NCBI GenBank assembly: GCA_029721435.1
Contig: CM056586.1
Coordinates: 72,312,607 to 72,376,606, forward strand
Direction: 5' to 3'
Origin: Gymnothorax reevesii
Lineage: Eukaryota; Chordata; Actinopteri; Anguilliformes; Muraenidae
Length of the DNA stretch: 64,000 nucleotides
The translations under genes and the position numbers were made by a program. Shown here piece by piece: positions 33,060-46,147 of this stretch; the stretch's first letter is position 1, and each line of letters opens with the position of its first letter. The notes below the pieces were generated by a model. The model worked only from the letters and a program-made list of their open reading frames with translations, was not told the DNA's origin and searched no databases.

Positions 33060-36000
33060 GTCTACCAGTGTCTACCCCTGTCTTGTGATCAGTGTGGTCA
33101 GTTCCCCTCTCCTCAATCTGCGTGCTTACCTGCTTAGGGTGATTTTGGTGGTTTCTGGTGTTTCACTTAATTACTTCAATTTTTGTTTACTTCCTTTGCT
33201 CTGCTTTCTCTGATTACTAGTTATACTAGCATTTATATTTTTTATCATAATTACTGACTTTTACAAAATTTTACTAAATTACTAAAAAAAGCGACTCTTT
33301 TTTTAACTTAGAAAGTACAATAAGCAGCCTTTAATATATAAGACTTGATACTATACTTTATTAGGTTTGTTCGTTATGATTTTTATGCCTTGTGGCATTA
33401 TTTATTCCTTTGTTGCTTAACTAGCTAATGTTAATTGGCATTAGCCAACCGAGTTAGATTTGTGGGCTAACATTATGTGGATTTGTTGGTTATTCTTAAC
33501 CTCAAACTGAAACAGGGTTTTAAATTTGCGGTAACCCGCTAATCCGCTCTCAAGTAAAATTATGACCAGTACACTTGTCCTCAAACAAGTCCAAGTGTCC
33601 AGTAAAATATTTTCAATTACCAATAAATGGAATGAATGCCGTATCCAACCTCCACTTTTTTCGGCTATTGATTTGCTATTTATTCTCTGTGACAGTTACT
33701 ATTAGTGGGCAGTTAGCTTGATTGAGAGGCAGCTAGAGTAGCCTGAAATAACAGTACAGTAACACTTTTATTATTACAAATTAGCATTGCTCTATTAACA
33801 CGTCGGCTATTTACAGACAACACTTGGCCTAACACAACCTGGTGAATCTATCAAATACGTGTAGACGTTGGGATAAGAGATGACCAGCCACTGTGTCGAG
33901 TCATCCACTTGGATGGAGGGACGCTGAAAGGACAGGAGGGTTGACCAATGAACCGTAATTTATTAAGATAACATGAACGCTCAGGTTCAGGCAGGGTAGC
34001 AAAATAATCGCTAGACATATCAATAAATCAAGAAATGAATGTAAACAGGGAATTAAGTTACATTAATCTGATAAATTTTACACCTAAAAACACATTGAAT
34101 TATATCATGGTCAATGGGATCTGAGGTTTTCTATCCCCCAAAAAGGGGCGCGGCCTAGACGTTTGGCGAAGTACCCGTATGTGCCGGTCGGGTCTACCTT
34201 AGCACTCGCTCTGTTTTAATCTCCGCCCCTTGCTTTGCTTTCGCTGTGTCTTCCTGTGTTTCCGCGAGATCTCTCACACATGCTTAATTGCTGTCCTACA
34301 CCCTTTTATCTGTGCACACAGACTCCTTAACCGGAGTCGTTTATCTGTCATTGGTTGTCTATGTGTTCCCAGTCCGCGTCTTGGCTTTCCCCAGTTATTG
34401 TATTAGGGCTCCTCGTATGCCACCTTCTCAGCCCGTTATCTGTCACTCCCCTCACCTGTTTCCCTGCAGCATGTGACCTCTGTGTGGTGCAGCTAAGCCC
34501 TGCATTTCTGTTCCTTCCCCGTCAGAACGTTGATCTTTTCTTCTGTGCTGAGAGACCAGCACGCCAGTAAATCTGAGAGATTTGAGACACTCTTTGCCCA
34601 ACTACCGTTTTCTGCTTGTGCTTTTCTGTTCTGCGGAACGCGCGAGGCGGGGGACATAGTATTCACGACCGTCCGTACGTCCGTACGTCCCGAAACCGCG
34701 ATATCTCAAGAAGTAAGCATCGGATTTTTTTCAAATTTGGTGTCAACATGTATTAGGGTAATGTCCCGGCGCCAGTCGAATTTGGTGACCTTCGCGACAT
34801 TTTCAAGGTCACACCGAGGTATGATAGATTCTGACACTGAAATGCTTGTCTGCGCGATATCTCAAGAAGGAAGCCTCGGATTCTTTTCAAATTTGGTGTC
34901 AACATGTATTAGGGTAATGTCCCGGCGCCAGTCGAATTTGGTGACCTTCGCGACATTTTCAAGGTCACACCGAGGTATGATAGATTCTGACACTGAAATG
35001 TTTGTCTGCGCGATATCTCAAGAAGTAAGCATCGGATTTTTTTCCAATTTGGTGTCAACATGTATTAGGGTAATGTCCCGGCGCCAGTCGAATTTGGTGA
35101 CCTTCGCGACATTTTCAAGGTCACACCGAGGTATGATAGATTCTGACACTGAAATGCTTGTCTGCGCGATATCTCAAGAAGGAAGCCTCGGATTGATTTC
35201 ATATTTGGTGGCAACATTCATTAGCGGGGGACATAGTATTCACGACCGTTCGTACGTCCGTCCGTACGTCCCGAATTCTTGTCAGAATTGCGATATCTCA
35301 AGAACGAATTGTCGGATTTTCTTCAAATTTGATATCAATATGTATGATGGTGATGCCCCGGCGCCAGTCGATTTTGGTGACCTTCGCACCATTCTCAAGG
35401 TCACACCGAGAGATTGTCGATTTTCACACTTTTGGCCTTGTCAGCGCGATATCTCAAGAACGAATTGTCAGATTTTCTTCAAATTTCATGTCAACATGTA
35501 TGATGGTGAGGCCCCGGCGCCAGTCGATTTTGGTGACCTTCGCACCATTCTCAAGGTCACACCGAGAGATTGTGCATTTTCACACAGATAGCCTTGTCAG
35601 CGAGATATCTCAAGAACGAATCGACGGATTTACTTCAAATTCCATGTTAACATATATTGGGGTGATACCCCGGCGCCAGTCCATTTCGGTGACCTTCGCA
35701 CCATTCTCAAGGTCACACCGAGAGATTGTGGATTTTCACACTGATAGCCTTGTCAGCGACATATCTCAAGAACGAATCGACGGATTTACTTCAAATCTTA
35801 TGTCAACATGTATTAGGGTGATACCCCGGCGCCAGTCCATTTCGGTGACCTTCGCGCCATCCTCAAGGTCACACCGAGAAATTGTTCATTTTGACACAAT
35901 TTCACATTTTGTGGCGGGGGACAAAGACACGTTAGTGTCAGATACTTGTTCAGTTTGTTGTTCTGGTTCTGACCCTGCCTGCCTCACCATGATTCCTGTT

Positions 36001-36255
36001 TTTGCTGTCTTGGTTTTTTGGATTTTTGGATCTCTCTTTTTCGACTCTGATTTGTGCCTGCTGTTTATGTACCGTTGCCATTCTGACCCTCTGTTTCCGA
36101 ACTCTGCCTGTCCCACGAGCCTGAGCTTTGGGTTGTGTTGTGTGGACCTGTACTTCTGTGATCTCTGGCTTGGACTCAGACCGGATAAAGGATTTCGACT
36201 TTCACTACTACTGCTTGCTTCTGGCTCCTGGGCTGTAACCTTACAGATTTTTTAT
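33060..36255 (+). mobile_element. Disrupted LTR relic hosting a 156-bp tandem array
   Basis: Segments at 33060-33240, 34196-34640 and 35926-36255 follow the same order as the LTR at 28715-29789 (for example 'ttccgcgagatctctcacac' then 'atgcttaattgctgtccta', and 'tcagaacgttgatctttt'). Between them are an unidentified ~950-bp block (33241-34195) and the tandem array (34647-35925). The LTR parts are clearly more diverged than the 13315 and 28715 copies. Confidence 0.65.
34647..35925 (+). repeat. Tandem array, exact 156-bp unit, two blocks of four
   Basis: The word 'cgatatctcaagaa' or a close variant recurs at 34699, 34855, 35011 and 35167, then at 35291, 35447, 35603 and 35759: spacing 156 bp within each block. 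Each block opens with 'gcgggggacatagtattcac' (34647 and 35224), and the array closes with a third 'gcgggggac' near 35914. The fourth unit of block one is cut short. Every complete unit (seven) carries TGACCTT and TCAAGGTCA separated by 11 bases, for example TCAAGGTCA at 34803, 34959 and 35395. Because 156 is divisible by three, two long frames (34530-35591 and 35329-36261) stay open through the array. They are not genes. Confidence 0.92.
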
Positions 36256-36276
36256 TGTTAAACTGATCAATCGAAT

Positions 36277-36397
36277 AGGGGTGCGTTTCCCAAAAGCTTA
36301 GTTGCTAACTAAATTAGCAGCTTACAAAGTTAGTCCATTCACAGTGAATGGTTCCAACTGCGTAAGTTAGCATCTGCTATTTCGGGAAACGCTCCCT
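36277..36397. mobile_element. ANGEL-like MITE
   Basis: The left end 'aggggtgcgtttcccaaaag' (36277) and the right end 'tttcgggaaacgctccct' (to 36397) are inverted repeats. The centre contains a palindrome, 'ccattcac a gtgaatgg'. This matches the small palindromic fish MITEs known as ANGEL, as I recall them. It has no coding capacity. Confidence 0.75.
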
Positions 36398-39300
36398 AAG
36401 ACAGATGTGGGCAGCAGAAAACAGCTGTCAGTCACATGTCCCAGTGTCTTATCTCACCTGAAACTGATTGACTGCTGAAGAGGATACTGTGCTGTTTAAC
36501 ACATTAAGGTGAAAATAACAGGAAATAAAACCTGAACTTGAGATCTGTGGCCCCATTTACATATTTTGACCTCAAACGCAAGCGTCTTCAGTGTATAGAA
36601 AACACAATGAATTGCATTTGCAGTTCCAATACTTTGGGAGGGGACTGTGTGCAGCTGTTGTAAAATACTAAGGCCCATGTTCATCGATTTTGTCTGTATT
36701 GAGCACTGATCAAAGTTCTGATGGCCACCATATTTTTACCATGAGCTTAAGGGCAAAACCAATCCCATATCAAAGGTCCAGCTCTGACTTTGTTTTAATA
36801 ATTGGGGCCAATGATAGTGCTAATCTTGTCATGAAAGTGTGTAAGCCGAAAACAGAACAGGGGCGTGAACGTGGTATATTTAAGGCAGAAAAGAGTGTGT
36901 TACAATCTTTTTTATTATCAGTTATTTTTGCATGTAGTGTCATTGAAAAAAAAAAATTAATTTCTTCCAGTTTTTACTTTTCTAATTCTTCACATATGTA
37001 TTAAGAATGAACATATTTGTGGTAATTGCATAGACTGTACAAATGGTTTTGCCATTTGTCATTTCAACAAGTTGTTAAGTCAACTTAAAATTGCATTACA
37101 GTCGCAGGATTATCTGTGGTGATGGGTCTTGGTTCACATTCACCTGACAAGTTAAACCATGCGGACAGAACAAAAGACACGACCTGTTTCATTGTGTACT
37201 GCAGAGTTTTAAATGGGAACACATGGTGATAATGGTTTACATTATTCCCAGACCCAGGAGGAGCTGGTCCCTCTGACTGGCTAATAAACCATTTTAAAAC
37301 GCACACGTGTGGCTCAATGCCTGCCTCCTTGTTGAGTGCTGAGTGTGCATACTGCTATGCTGACTAAGCCAGTACTGGAGCAATACCTGCTTGCTTGCTG
37401 AGTATGTGTGTTTCTTTTTTTGCTAAAGACAGTTGACTTAAGTCCTAAGTCATGTCCATTGGCTGCTATGGAAAGATAAAGTATGCATTGCTTTCTTGCG
37501 CCATTACTATCACCATTGCCATGGCATTTCATGTGTACAAGAATGTGTTTATATAAAACTGCTGCTCATAACTCCCAGCCATGTTTGCAATAGCAATGAA
37601 AAAACAGTACAATGGCTGCTTAAGGGCAGCCAAAGCCATTTGAAATACATTTCAATACATGATGGTGAAGGAATAAAGAAATGCTTTAGCAGCTTCCATA
37701 TTGAAGTACCTGAAGTTTTTGATCACTTTTATTTGGCCTATTATTTGTAATAAGATTTTCTGGATGTTGATGATTGTGCTCATGTCTTAGGAATCTGGAG
37801 GCGTCTTGTTGAATGATAGATGATAAAAGAATGTAGCCAATAGCAGAAGCACACGAAGTGTCTGCGATAGTATTAATAGTGCAATAATTACCTTTACCAA
37901 GTCGCAGTATTAATTTTAATGAATAAAGCAAGCAGGTGATGCAGTCTTCTCAGCAGAGCTTAACTGCCCCTCTGGGGAGTTTTATGTGAACAAATGGATG
38001 CATACGAAATGCTTTTGGAGTATGTTAGAGTGGCGATAAATATGGTAATGTTTACTTTCCTAGCTTTCCTAAAGGACATTACACTTTGACTAATGAGCAT
38101 CTTCTCTTGTCTGCAATACTTGTGATGATTTTATAGCTCCAGCAATTAACTTATTAGCAGGGTAATTATCTACATGCAAGTGATGTTGTAATACCAACCT
38201 GCTTAAAATAGCTGCTGAATGAAAGATTGTTAACGCAACGTATTAACAGCAAAACTTAGAGTGTGATACAGCGCACAGTTAACATCCAGCCTCTGCACCT
38301 TCTCGTTCATTTGATGGAATCGTTTGTCACTGTGGTGAGCTCCACTGTTTAAGGCCGAACTTCTGATATCGCTGGTCTCCTGTCAGAGAATATGAGTGGG
38401 TTCTGGGGGTTCGTTTAGCTGGAGGGACCTCCCACTGGCCAAATGACACCACTTTCAGCAGCAATTTTTTTCCAAGTGGGCTCTCATCCCAGTGGTAACC
38501 AACCTTTGACCTGCTCATTGTTAGGCATTTTTCGCATTATTGCTACTACTGCAACCTCCGTAGCCAAGTTAGGTATATCTGCTTCTCTGGTCACTTCCTA
38601 ACCTTTATGCAATGCATTGTACATTTTGCTTTTTATGTTTAAGTACATGAGAATGGTGGGGGGGCTAAACATGTGTTGAAAGGTGAGAAGATTAAAAGGT
38701 GGAACCTCACTGGCAGTTTTCTGACTTCTCAATGCAGCTTTTTTCCAAGAGGGTTTTCTCTTGGCCTGTGACGTTTGATTGCTGTTTTCTTGCAAGCACT
38801 TCAGGCATGAAGGTTTGGTTCAAGAACAAAGACTGGTGCAAGATTGCCTGCTTGTCACACGGCAGCAGTTGATTTTATCACACTATAAAAAAAAATCAAG
38901 GATCAACATCGTTACATCCCAAATATCAATGATAAAAACTAACTTTTATTTATTTATTTTTTACTTTTTTTCTGCAATTGCATGTACTTACAGTATAGGC
39001 AACACGTGGGCCTGTTTTGCTGTTGCATGTCCTCCAGCTGCCTTGTGAAAATGGTAAGTAGGAATTTGAGAAATTCTTCGCCATGGTCAGTCTCTTCATT
39101 GGAAAAATATATTATTATATTTTCATACCATCGTAGCATGGAAAAACTGTTTGTCATGTTGATGTTTTAGTTTAAAGATGGGATATATTTCATAATTGGC
39201 TTTAAAATAGTGAAGAGGAGTTGGTCAGATTTACCAGTGCACCCTGAAGATGTATTTGTTCACAATCTTAGAATTAGAGAAAGACAATCACATCCACTAT

Positions 39301-39534
39301 GTTTCCATGGAGTTTCTGCATGACTCATTTACACGAGACTGGAGCCTACTTATGTAAAGCTAACTTCATTTGATGTTTCGTTTGAGTTATAAAATTATTT
39401 TGATACTATCATAGAAAGAAAAATTGGAATTGGCATGTTTTACGGCAATTTTTTTCAGCGATAGATTACTATTTCACTGCATGATGCTGTTATATATCGG
39501 AGCATTTTTCAAAAGACATTGCGCCCTTGAATGT

Positions 39535-40021
39535 TTATTTTTCTATTATTGTCCTTAGCATTTTTTTAATCATTAAAAATATTTCCACATATTGAGTATT
39601 ACTTTTAAGGTCAGAGAACAATGTCATCCAGGTGGATGTACACAAATCATCCTTGCATGTCGCGTAATACTTCGTCAGCCAATTTTGAAAGATCCCTTGG
39701 GAGTTAGAAAGCCCAAACGGCATCACCAGGTACTTTTAGTAGCCGGTAGGGGTATTTGAAGGCAGTCTTCCACTCTTCTCTCCTTGTATATCCTGACCAG
39801 GTAAAAGGCATAGTGAAGATCAGACCTTGTAAAGCCAATTTTACTTTGGTCTCTGGCCTATCATTGGTCAGATCAGTGCTTGGCTTTGGCAAGGATATAG
39901 TCTCCTCCAACTTCTCAGTTGCCACATGATGTGCTTGAGACATCCTTACAATTGAGAATAATCCCTTGTCCCTAATGGAAACTTGCTCTTTCACGCCGCT
40001 CCTAGTCGAGGGAATTCCCAC
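39535..40021 (-). pseudogene. Ty3/gypsy-type reverse-transcriptase relic
   Basis: On the minus strand, 'GYTRREEWKTAF' is followed after a one-base frame change by 'YLVMPFGLSNSQGIFQN'. After an internal stop comes 'FVYIHLDDIVL', which contains the catalytic (Y/H)LDD motif of the polymerase palm. The order is that of gypsy-like retrotransposon polymerases. At least one frameshift and one stop make it inactive. No flanking LTR was recognised and the rest of pol is not visible. Confidence 0.82.
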
Positions 40022-42379
40022 TAGGTAGCTCCAATCAATGTTATTTAGTGTATTTATTTGGCATTAATAACAATATAACTTATCTATGGAGCTAAATAAT
40101 TTCTCACCACCTGCTTCAGCCAACCACAAGAGTGTATATGGGCTGGTTTGAAAGTCCTTATGCCATGACTGTTGAATACTGCACTGTGATTGGTAGGAGG
40201 ACATTCGAAGGTTGTGTGTTATTTTCCTATGGCTGTTTAAAACATGACGGTCATTTGACAATTTGTATCAATTTTTGCCATGTTTGAATTCCAGGATAAA
40301 TTGAAACGTTACTTTGTGTTACGATGTTGCAAATGTCAGAAGTGAAGGCTAAAGGTAGACGCCAACAAAACATTTGAGTTTTCTGGTATAACTATTCATA
40401 TCTTTGATGAGTTTGGTGATTATTCATTTTTAACAGTTCATGATGGATTTATAACTGTTTCGCTGAGCCTCTTAAATTATCATGAAATGCTGCTGTGGTC
40501 ATGAGTAGAGTTTTCCTACTCGGTTGCTGTGGTAAAACCCTGTCTATTATATACGTTTCAAACATGCATCTCTTGTTATTTGGGTTCTAATTCATCTCAG
40601 CTCATTGATGAGGTTTTCATTTATTTTCCTCCAATTTTTACAGAAATATTTTCCCATCCTTGATGCTGGCCAAGTTATGAAGCCAGCCCTCTCATTACAG
40701 AGCCAGCATCCGTCTAATAACCCCCTATGGCCTTGACCAAATGGTATCACAAATCTGCCAAAAACTGGGAGGCATTGATAAGCTTAGTTTTCCATTTGAC
40801 AGTTTTATGACTCTAATATGTCAGGGGATTCAAACAGTGTCCTATATTTTGTACATTAAGCGGGAATTACAGTGTTGGAGTATATAAAACTCTGTGACAA
40901 GTGCAAATTCAAAAGGACGATTTAATAATGACCTTGAAATAAATTCTAGATATTTTTCCCCCAACAAATTACTTGTTTGACTCCAGACCATCACTGGCTT
41001 ATTCAGACTGTTCTATTTGGCAGAGCAAATCAGGAAAAGGCCTGAATTTGATGCAAAGATTTTGTTTTTACAAGTCATAATACCCTTGGTTGTGGTTAAT
41101 GTTCATTTTTAGTCTGGAGAGTCAAGTTATTTGGCCAATAATGCTCTTCAGAGAGTTTATATTATTCATCGGCTATTAGAATGTCCCAAAAAGTACCGCA
41201 GACATGGCATTTTATCAAATTACAAAATGTACAAATTACATTTTTTCTTTTTTACAAAATTTAAAAGGTAATCTCTATAGAATAATAAAAATAATGTACT
41301 AGGGTATGTTCTAAAACCATTTTACAATCATTGCACTTTACGATGGCTCAGTTACCTGCCTCCTCAGCCATTTATTAGTTTACTATTTATATATTAGCAT
41401 TATTTCTAAAGCTTGTATTTGACGGCTTAAGGTTGCACCTAATGCCAATTTTTGTCAGGTTTTGTCAGGCAGATATCTGTGTAAATCAGGGTTTCCCGTT
41501 CAATACATTTATTTTTTTGGAATCCTCTGAAATTGCACTGATGATAATCAGCTTAGTAGCTCAAAATTAAATACTGTCTTTCAAGAGATGCATCCTATCA
41601 CACGTAAAAGAGATGAATGCAGATTTATTCAACTTAATTTACTCTGGCCTAAGTAATCTGTCTGAAATGTAATTACCGAAGTTTGTGCTTTTTTCACGTC
41701 TCACATGAATGAGACAGAGGAATCTTTATCACCAGAAGACCTTTGTCTTATTACAGTTTTTTTGTGAGAGATTGAGCCAGAGAATCTGTGTTTACGTTTG
41801 AAGGCCTCAGTAAGACCACTGAGCCCAGCTCCTCCTCGCTCATGTCCTGTACGTCTCAGATTTCATCAACTAATTGTACCACAGAGGTTATTTGAGCTCC
41901 TTTTATGGAGTCTTGGGAGAAAAAAAAAGTGACAAACATATTTTAGTCACTCTGAGGGGGGTTGGGGGAAGCTCTACATGGCGTAAGTGTGGTGAATTGC
42001 GCCACGGCCTTTTTGTCATCCCTGAATTTGTGCCGTACATTGCTAGCATCACAACTGCTGCAACTTCTTACATCTTATGATTCAGTCTACGGGCTCTTGC
42101 TACAATATTTTTGTTCCAGAATAGTTACTCTCAAAGGGTTGGTGAATTTTGAGCCCTACTGGACTCTCAGCAACTGGTGACCTGTGCAAAATGCATCATA
42201 CAGCACCTAATGAAAGAAACAGAACTTGCTTTACATAAAGCAGAATGCAAAAGAAAACCTCAAAAAAACAAAACAAACTGAAGAGCCAGTTATTTAAAGG
42301 TTTTATGTTATTGCAGCAATGTTGAATCTGATATGATCAGTCTGTTTCTGTATTGATTATTTTTCTTGTATATTCATCC

Positions 42380-43425
42380 ACTCCATTATTGCATTGCACA
42401 TTGTCTCCCCTGTAATGTCTGATGTGATCTGGGTCATCATGCCAGTACACTCCCCTGTCTGTGTGCAGACACGCTTCCGGTGATTTCGGAAGTTTTCTGG
42501 TGTTTCACAAACTTCCCTCAAGTCTCGTTTTACCTTCCGTCCCGCTTTTCTGAAATGACCATATTAATTAACTGCTACGCTGTTTAGTTAGTACTGGTAA
42601 TTTTACTGTATATTAATCCCTTTATCTGTATATAAACTAACCAACTAACATTAACGTATTTTGATTAGGTGTGTAGATATCACTGTTTACTAATATAACT
42701 AACTCCGCCTTGTTCTGTAACTCCGCCCCTTTTGCTCTCCCTGTTCTCTGCTCTGATTACAGCTCAGGCACCTCAGCTGCGCTTCTCTCTGTCCTGGAGT
42801 CTTAACTGTGCACTTAGAACTCCTTTACCGGAGCTGTTTATCTGTCATAGGCTGTCTGCGCGGATCCTGTCTGCGTTTTGGTTTTTGCCCGTTGTTTGTT
42901 TTGCCCCTGTGTGCTTACCTCTGTAATTTGTCTTGTCCAATTCACCTGTTCCCAGCATAGCATGTGACTTCCCTCTTGTCTGTTTAAAGTCTTCACTGCA
43001 GTTCATTCTTTGTCAGAGCGTTGATCAATTCTCATCTGTGCAGAGCTCCTCGTATGCCTTTTAATTATCGCTTCATCACGACTGTTTTGCCCGACCTTGA
43101 GTTTGCCTTTGCCCCTCTGTTCCTGTTTTGCCTTTTTTGGATTTGACCTGCTTTAGTTCGACTACGATTTCTGTTTTGGATGCCCTGTGTATGACCCTCT
43201 GCTCTGCATTATGACTACGATTTTGGCCTGTTGTCTATGTACCGTCGCACTTCTGATTTACTGGTTTTGACCCCGGCCTGTCTAGTCGACTTTGCTTTTT
43301 GGGTTTCGTTTTTGACTTTGCAATCCCTGTGTCCTCTGGTCCTGACCCTTATTGTAATAAGGTTTACGATGTTTGGATCCCTGAGCTGCGACTGGTTCCT
43401 CTGGACGTATCATCACAGTGTCAGT
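42380..43425 (+). mobile_element. Fourth, diverged copy of the solo-LTR family
   Basis: The phrases 'cattgcacattgtctcccct', 'gtctgtgtgcagac', 'gcataggctgtctgcg'-type text, 'cagcatagcatgtgacttcc', 'tgtttggatcc' and the end 'tggacgtatcatcacag' follow the order of the 28715-29789 LTR. No target duplication was identified. Confidence 0.65.
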
Positions 43426-43479
43426 GACTCACATTCCCAGGAGATTTCATTTTTATATTTCTTGTTAATCAGAAGAGGT

Positions 43480-44225
43480 TTTTGCCGTGCACCGCTGCCA
43501 TGCCGACCATTTTTGGTCAGTCTCTCTCTTTAGCCAACATACACTGGACAAGTTTAAAAATCGTGTCACCAATTCCACCTCACACCGCACGAGTAAATTG
43601 TCTGCGTTCTGAAGCCGAGAGTCATGATCGAGGTGCTCACACTGTACCGTCCAACTCTCTGCTACGATCTGAGAGCTCACACTGCATGTCTAGTCAGTCC
43701 TTGTGGGCTGTTCTGGCTATTGACATTTGCCAATAAAGTTTTGTTTGAAGGTACGGAGGCGAGGAAGAAGACCAGAAGAAGTTGAAGAAGACGAAGAGAG
43801 CGCGCAACCTGAAATCCATTTATCTCAAATCTGCTGCACACAGCCTATTTAGGCATCACATATCCAGCTAAAACACAAAGTCCCACAAAACTTATTAGTG
43901 CGGGTAAGTCTTTGCTTCATCCACTCCACACTGTCACCTCACACAGGCGCGGTGAGAAGAAAAGGCTCTGATATTGGCGAGTCGACTCGCGGCTCTGCTT
44001 CAACTGTGCGAGTAACGCCTGAGAGCCGACCAAAATGTCAAATTCTTCTGATCATCAGATTGTGTGTGGGAGCAGCATATCAGCCCTCGGTCTCCCCTGT
44101 TCACTGCACGACAGGCTACGCACGATGAAGCTTGAAGTCAGCCCGACTTCAAAACAAGTCGTGCATCTCGAAAATCGGGTCAAAAACGGGCCGATATCGT
44201 ACAGTGCATGCTCGGCTTTATTGTG
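43480..44225. repeat. Unclassified block between LTR and Tc1 relics
   Basis: The block contains an 'aataaa' word near 43733, a GAAG-rich stretch at 43755-43800, and CG-containing words such as 'cgagtcgactcgcggctctg'. It is compositionally unlike the surrounding AT-rich intron and may be a further non-autonomous element. No terminal repeats were established. Short frames on both strands have no recognisable domain. Confidence 0.35.
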
Positions 44226-44887
44226 GAATCGTGAACACTGACCTGAACTGAGGCAGGTGTGGCCTGCAGTTCCTTAGATGTTCCGGTGCGTTCTTTATGA
44301 CCTCCTTGACGAGTTGTTGATGCTCTTGTGGTAGAATTTTGGAAGGCGGGCTTCTGACTTTTGGGAAGGTTCACCACCATTCAGAGTTGTCTCAATTTGT
44401 GGATAGTGGCTCTCACAGAGGTTCGCTGGAGTCCCGAAGCCTTAGAAATGCATTTATTACCCATTTCAGATTGATGCATGACAGCGACTTTGTGTTTAAT
44501 CTGTTCTTGAATTTCCTTAAATTTCTGAATCATGTGCTCTTTTTGCCTACTTGACATTGTCAGATAGGTGCTATTTGAGTCATGCTTGGATTCAACAGGG
44601 CTTGTAGTAATTCATGGGTGTGTCAAATTAAATTGAAATCAATTATCAATGAATTTTGTTTTCTTGATTGATTTAGTAATTAAGGGGTCAACTATATTTT
44701 CACATCTGTCCTAGTAGGGTTAGAAAGCTTTCATCACCATTTAAAAACAGCATTTTATGCTTAGTTAGATAAGTTTTTTTTTTGTCAAATATTGAAATCA
44801 GTTTCATGACATAAAACCCTTAATTGTAACAAATATGCAAAAATTGAAGAAATATGGATGGGGGCAAACGCATTTTTACAGCACAGT
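44226..44887 (-). mobile_element. Tc1 relic, reverse orientation, N-terminal part only
   Basis: The minus strand follows the 7122 family from the left terminus (about 44850-44887, 'gggggcaaacgcatttttac') through the DNA-binding region to about 44230. The reverse-strand frame 44180-44380 and the shadow frames keep fragments of the helix-turn-helix. The catalytic half is absent. Confidence 0.7.
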
Positions 44888-46147
44888 GTATGTTGCATTT
44901 TGCATAGATTATTAGTGTACGCTGAATTGTCACATTAGCTAACAAAGTGCTCACAAAGAGTTTTCTTGTGAAAAACTGCAAGGTTTATAGTTTGAACTCT
45001 CATAGCTCACCTGTCGAGGTTTCTTTACTCTCTGGATTGGAGCTCCTTTCCCAAAGCTGTGACACAATCTCTGGGTAACCTGATGGAACAGTAAGTGCAG
45101 GTTTCACAATGTGAGCATGAAAAGTAAGGGTTATTGGTTGTTGCTGTAAATGCACATGCGCAGTGCCAGCCTGTTCCCAGGGAACAGAGTGTGTTTCACG
45201 TCCCTCCCGGAAAGCAGTGAATCTCTCTCACCGGATTTTGATGGCGTGAGGCAGGCCCTCACAGGCACAGGTGGAAACTGGTCTCAGGGACCTTCCTGAA
45301 AACCACATGGCCTCTCCCAACATGAGGCCAAGAGCCGCATGGCCACCTGGCAGAGAGACGCTCGTCCCTGGAAAGCTTTCTGTTGACAGCATCGTGTCCT
45401 CGTGTGAGAGCGCTGCAGGAGACACGAGGCATTAGGTTCGGACGCAGTGAGACGAAGACAGATCGTTCCAGAGGAGGAAGGTGATTGTGCTGAATGTGGA
45501 TATTTTACAGTGAACATGCTGTAAGCCTCACTGTTCGTCAGAAATGGGGCAGAGACGCAATATTAAACAACACTAAATAAATAATTGAATCATTGAGTTG
45601 AGGGCCTAACTCCAATGAATTAGAGTTCTTGTAACAAAAAGGATACGCCTGACACTTTTTCACAGTATGATGGCCATTCTCTCTTTAAGCTCAAGCATTT
45701 GTCCGTCTTACCACTGTAAATATCATGTTTGGATGTTAGATTACGCTCATGCTTGAGATTCATTTAGAATCAATGCAGCGTGTCCATTTAGTAATCGTAT
45801 GACGATTTGAGCCCCCGCCCCACACCCCCCTCCCAGCAGCGCTGGAGCGGCACTGAGAAGGAAGCTTGTATCCATCTGGAAGCAATAAAGTTTTCTTACA
45901 GTTTTATTTAATCTCAGGACTGCTTGCTGTGACACAAATGAAGGGCTGTTCCCATCTCGTCAGTTTAAATCAGCCTCATGTCTGCACAGTCCTGTCATAC
46001 GCCAGGCAGGAGACCTCCGTCGAGCGCAGCGCATTTCTCTCACTTTCATATGCAAAGTGGAATTCTCCTGAAAATGAAATTGCGACTTTTTTAATGTAGC
46101 TTTCTATTTTTTCCATGATATTTTTAATTTAATGGCAGCATTACTAA

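Noticed and set aside
34647..35925. CRISPR-like regular repeat
   Set aside because: Whole 156-bp units repeat with no short repeat/unique spacer alternation, and the sequence is vertebrate.
34530..36261. Two long overlapping + strand frames (353 and 310 codons) with internal peptide repeats
   Set aside because: They arise because the 156-bp tandem unit is a multiple of three and lacks stops in two frames. The ends read into LTR sequence and no domain is recognisable.
45228..45517. Overlapping reverse frames in a GC-richer block
   Set aside because: No domain, splice signal or homologue is recognised. The block may be regulatory but the frames are not supported as coding.
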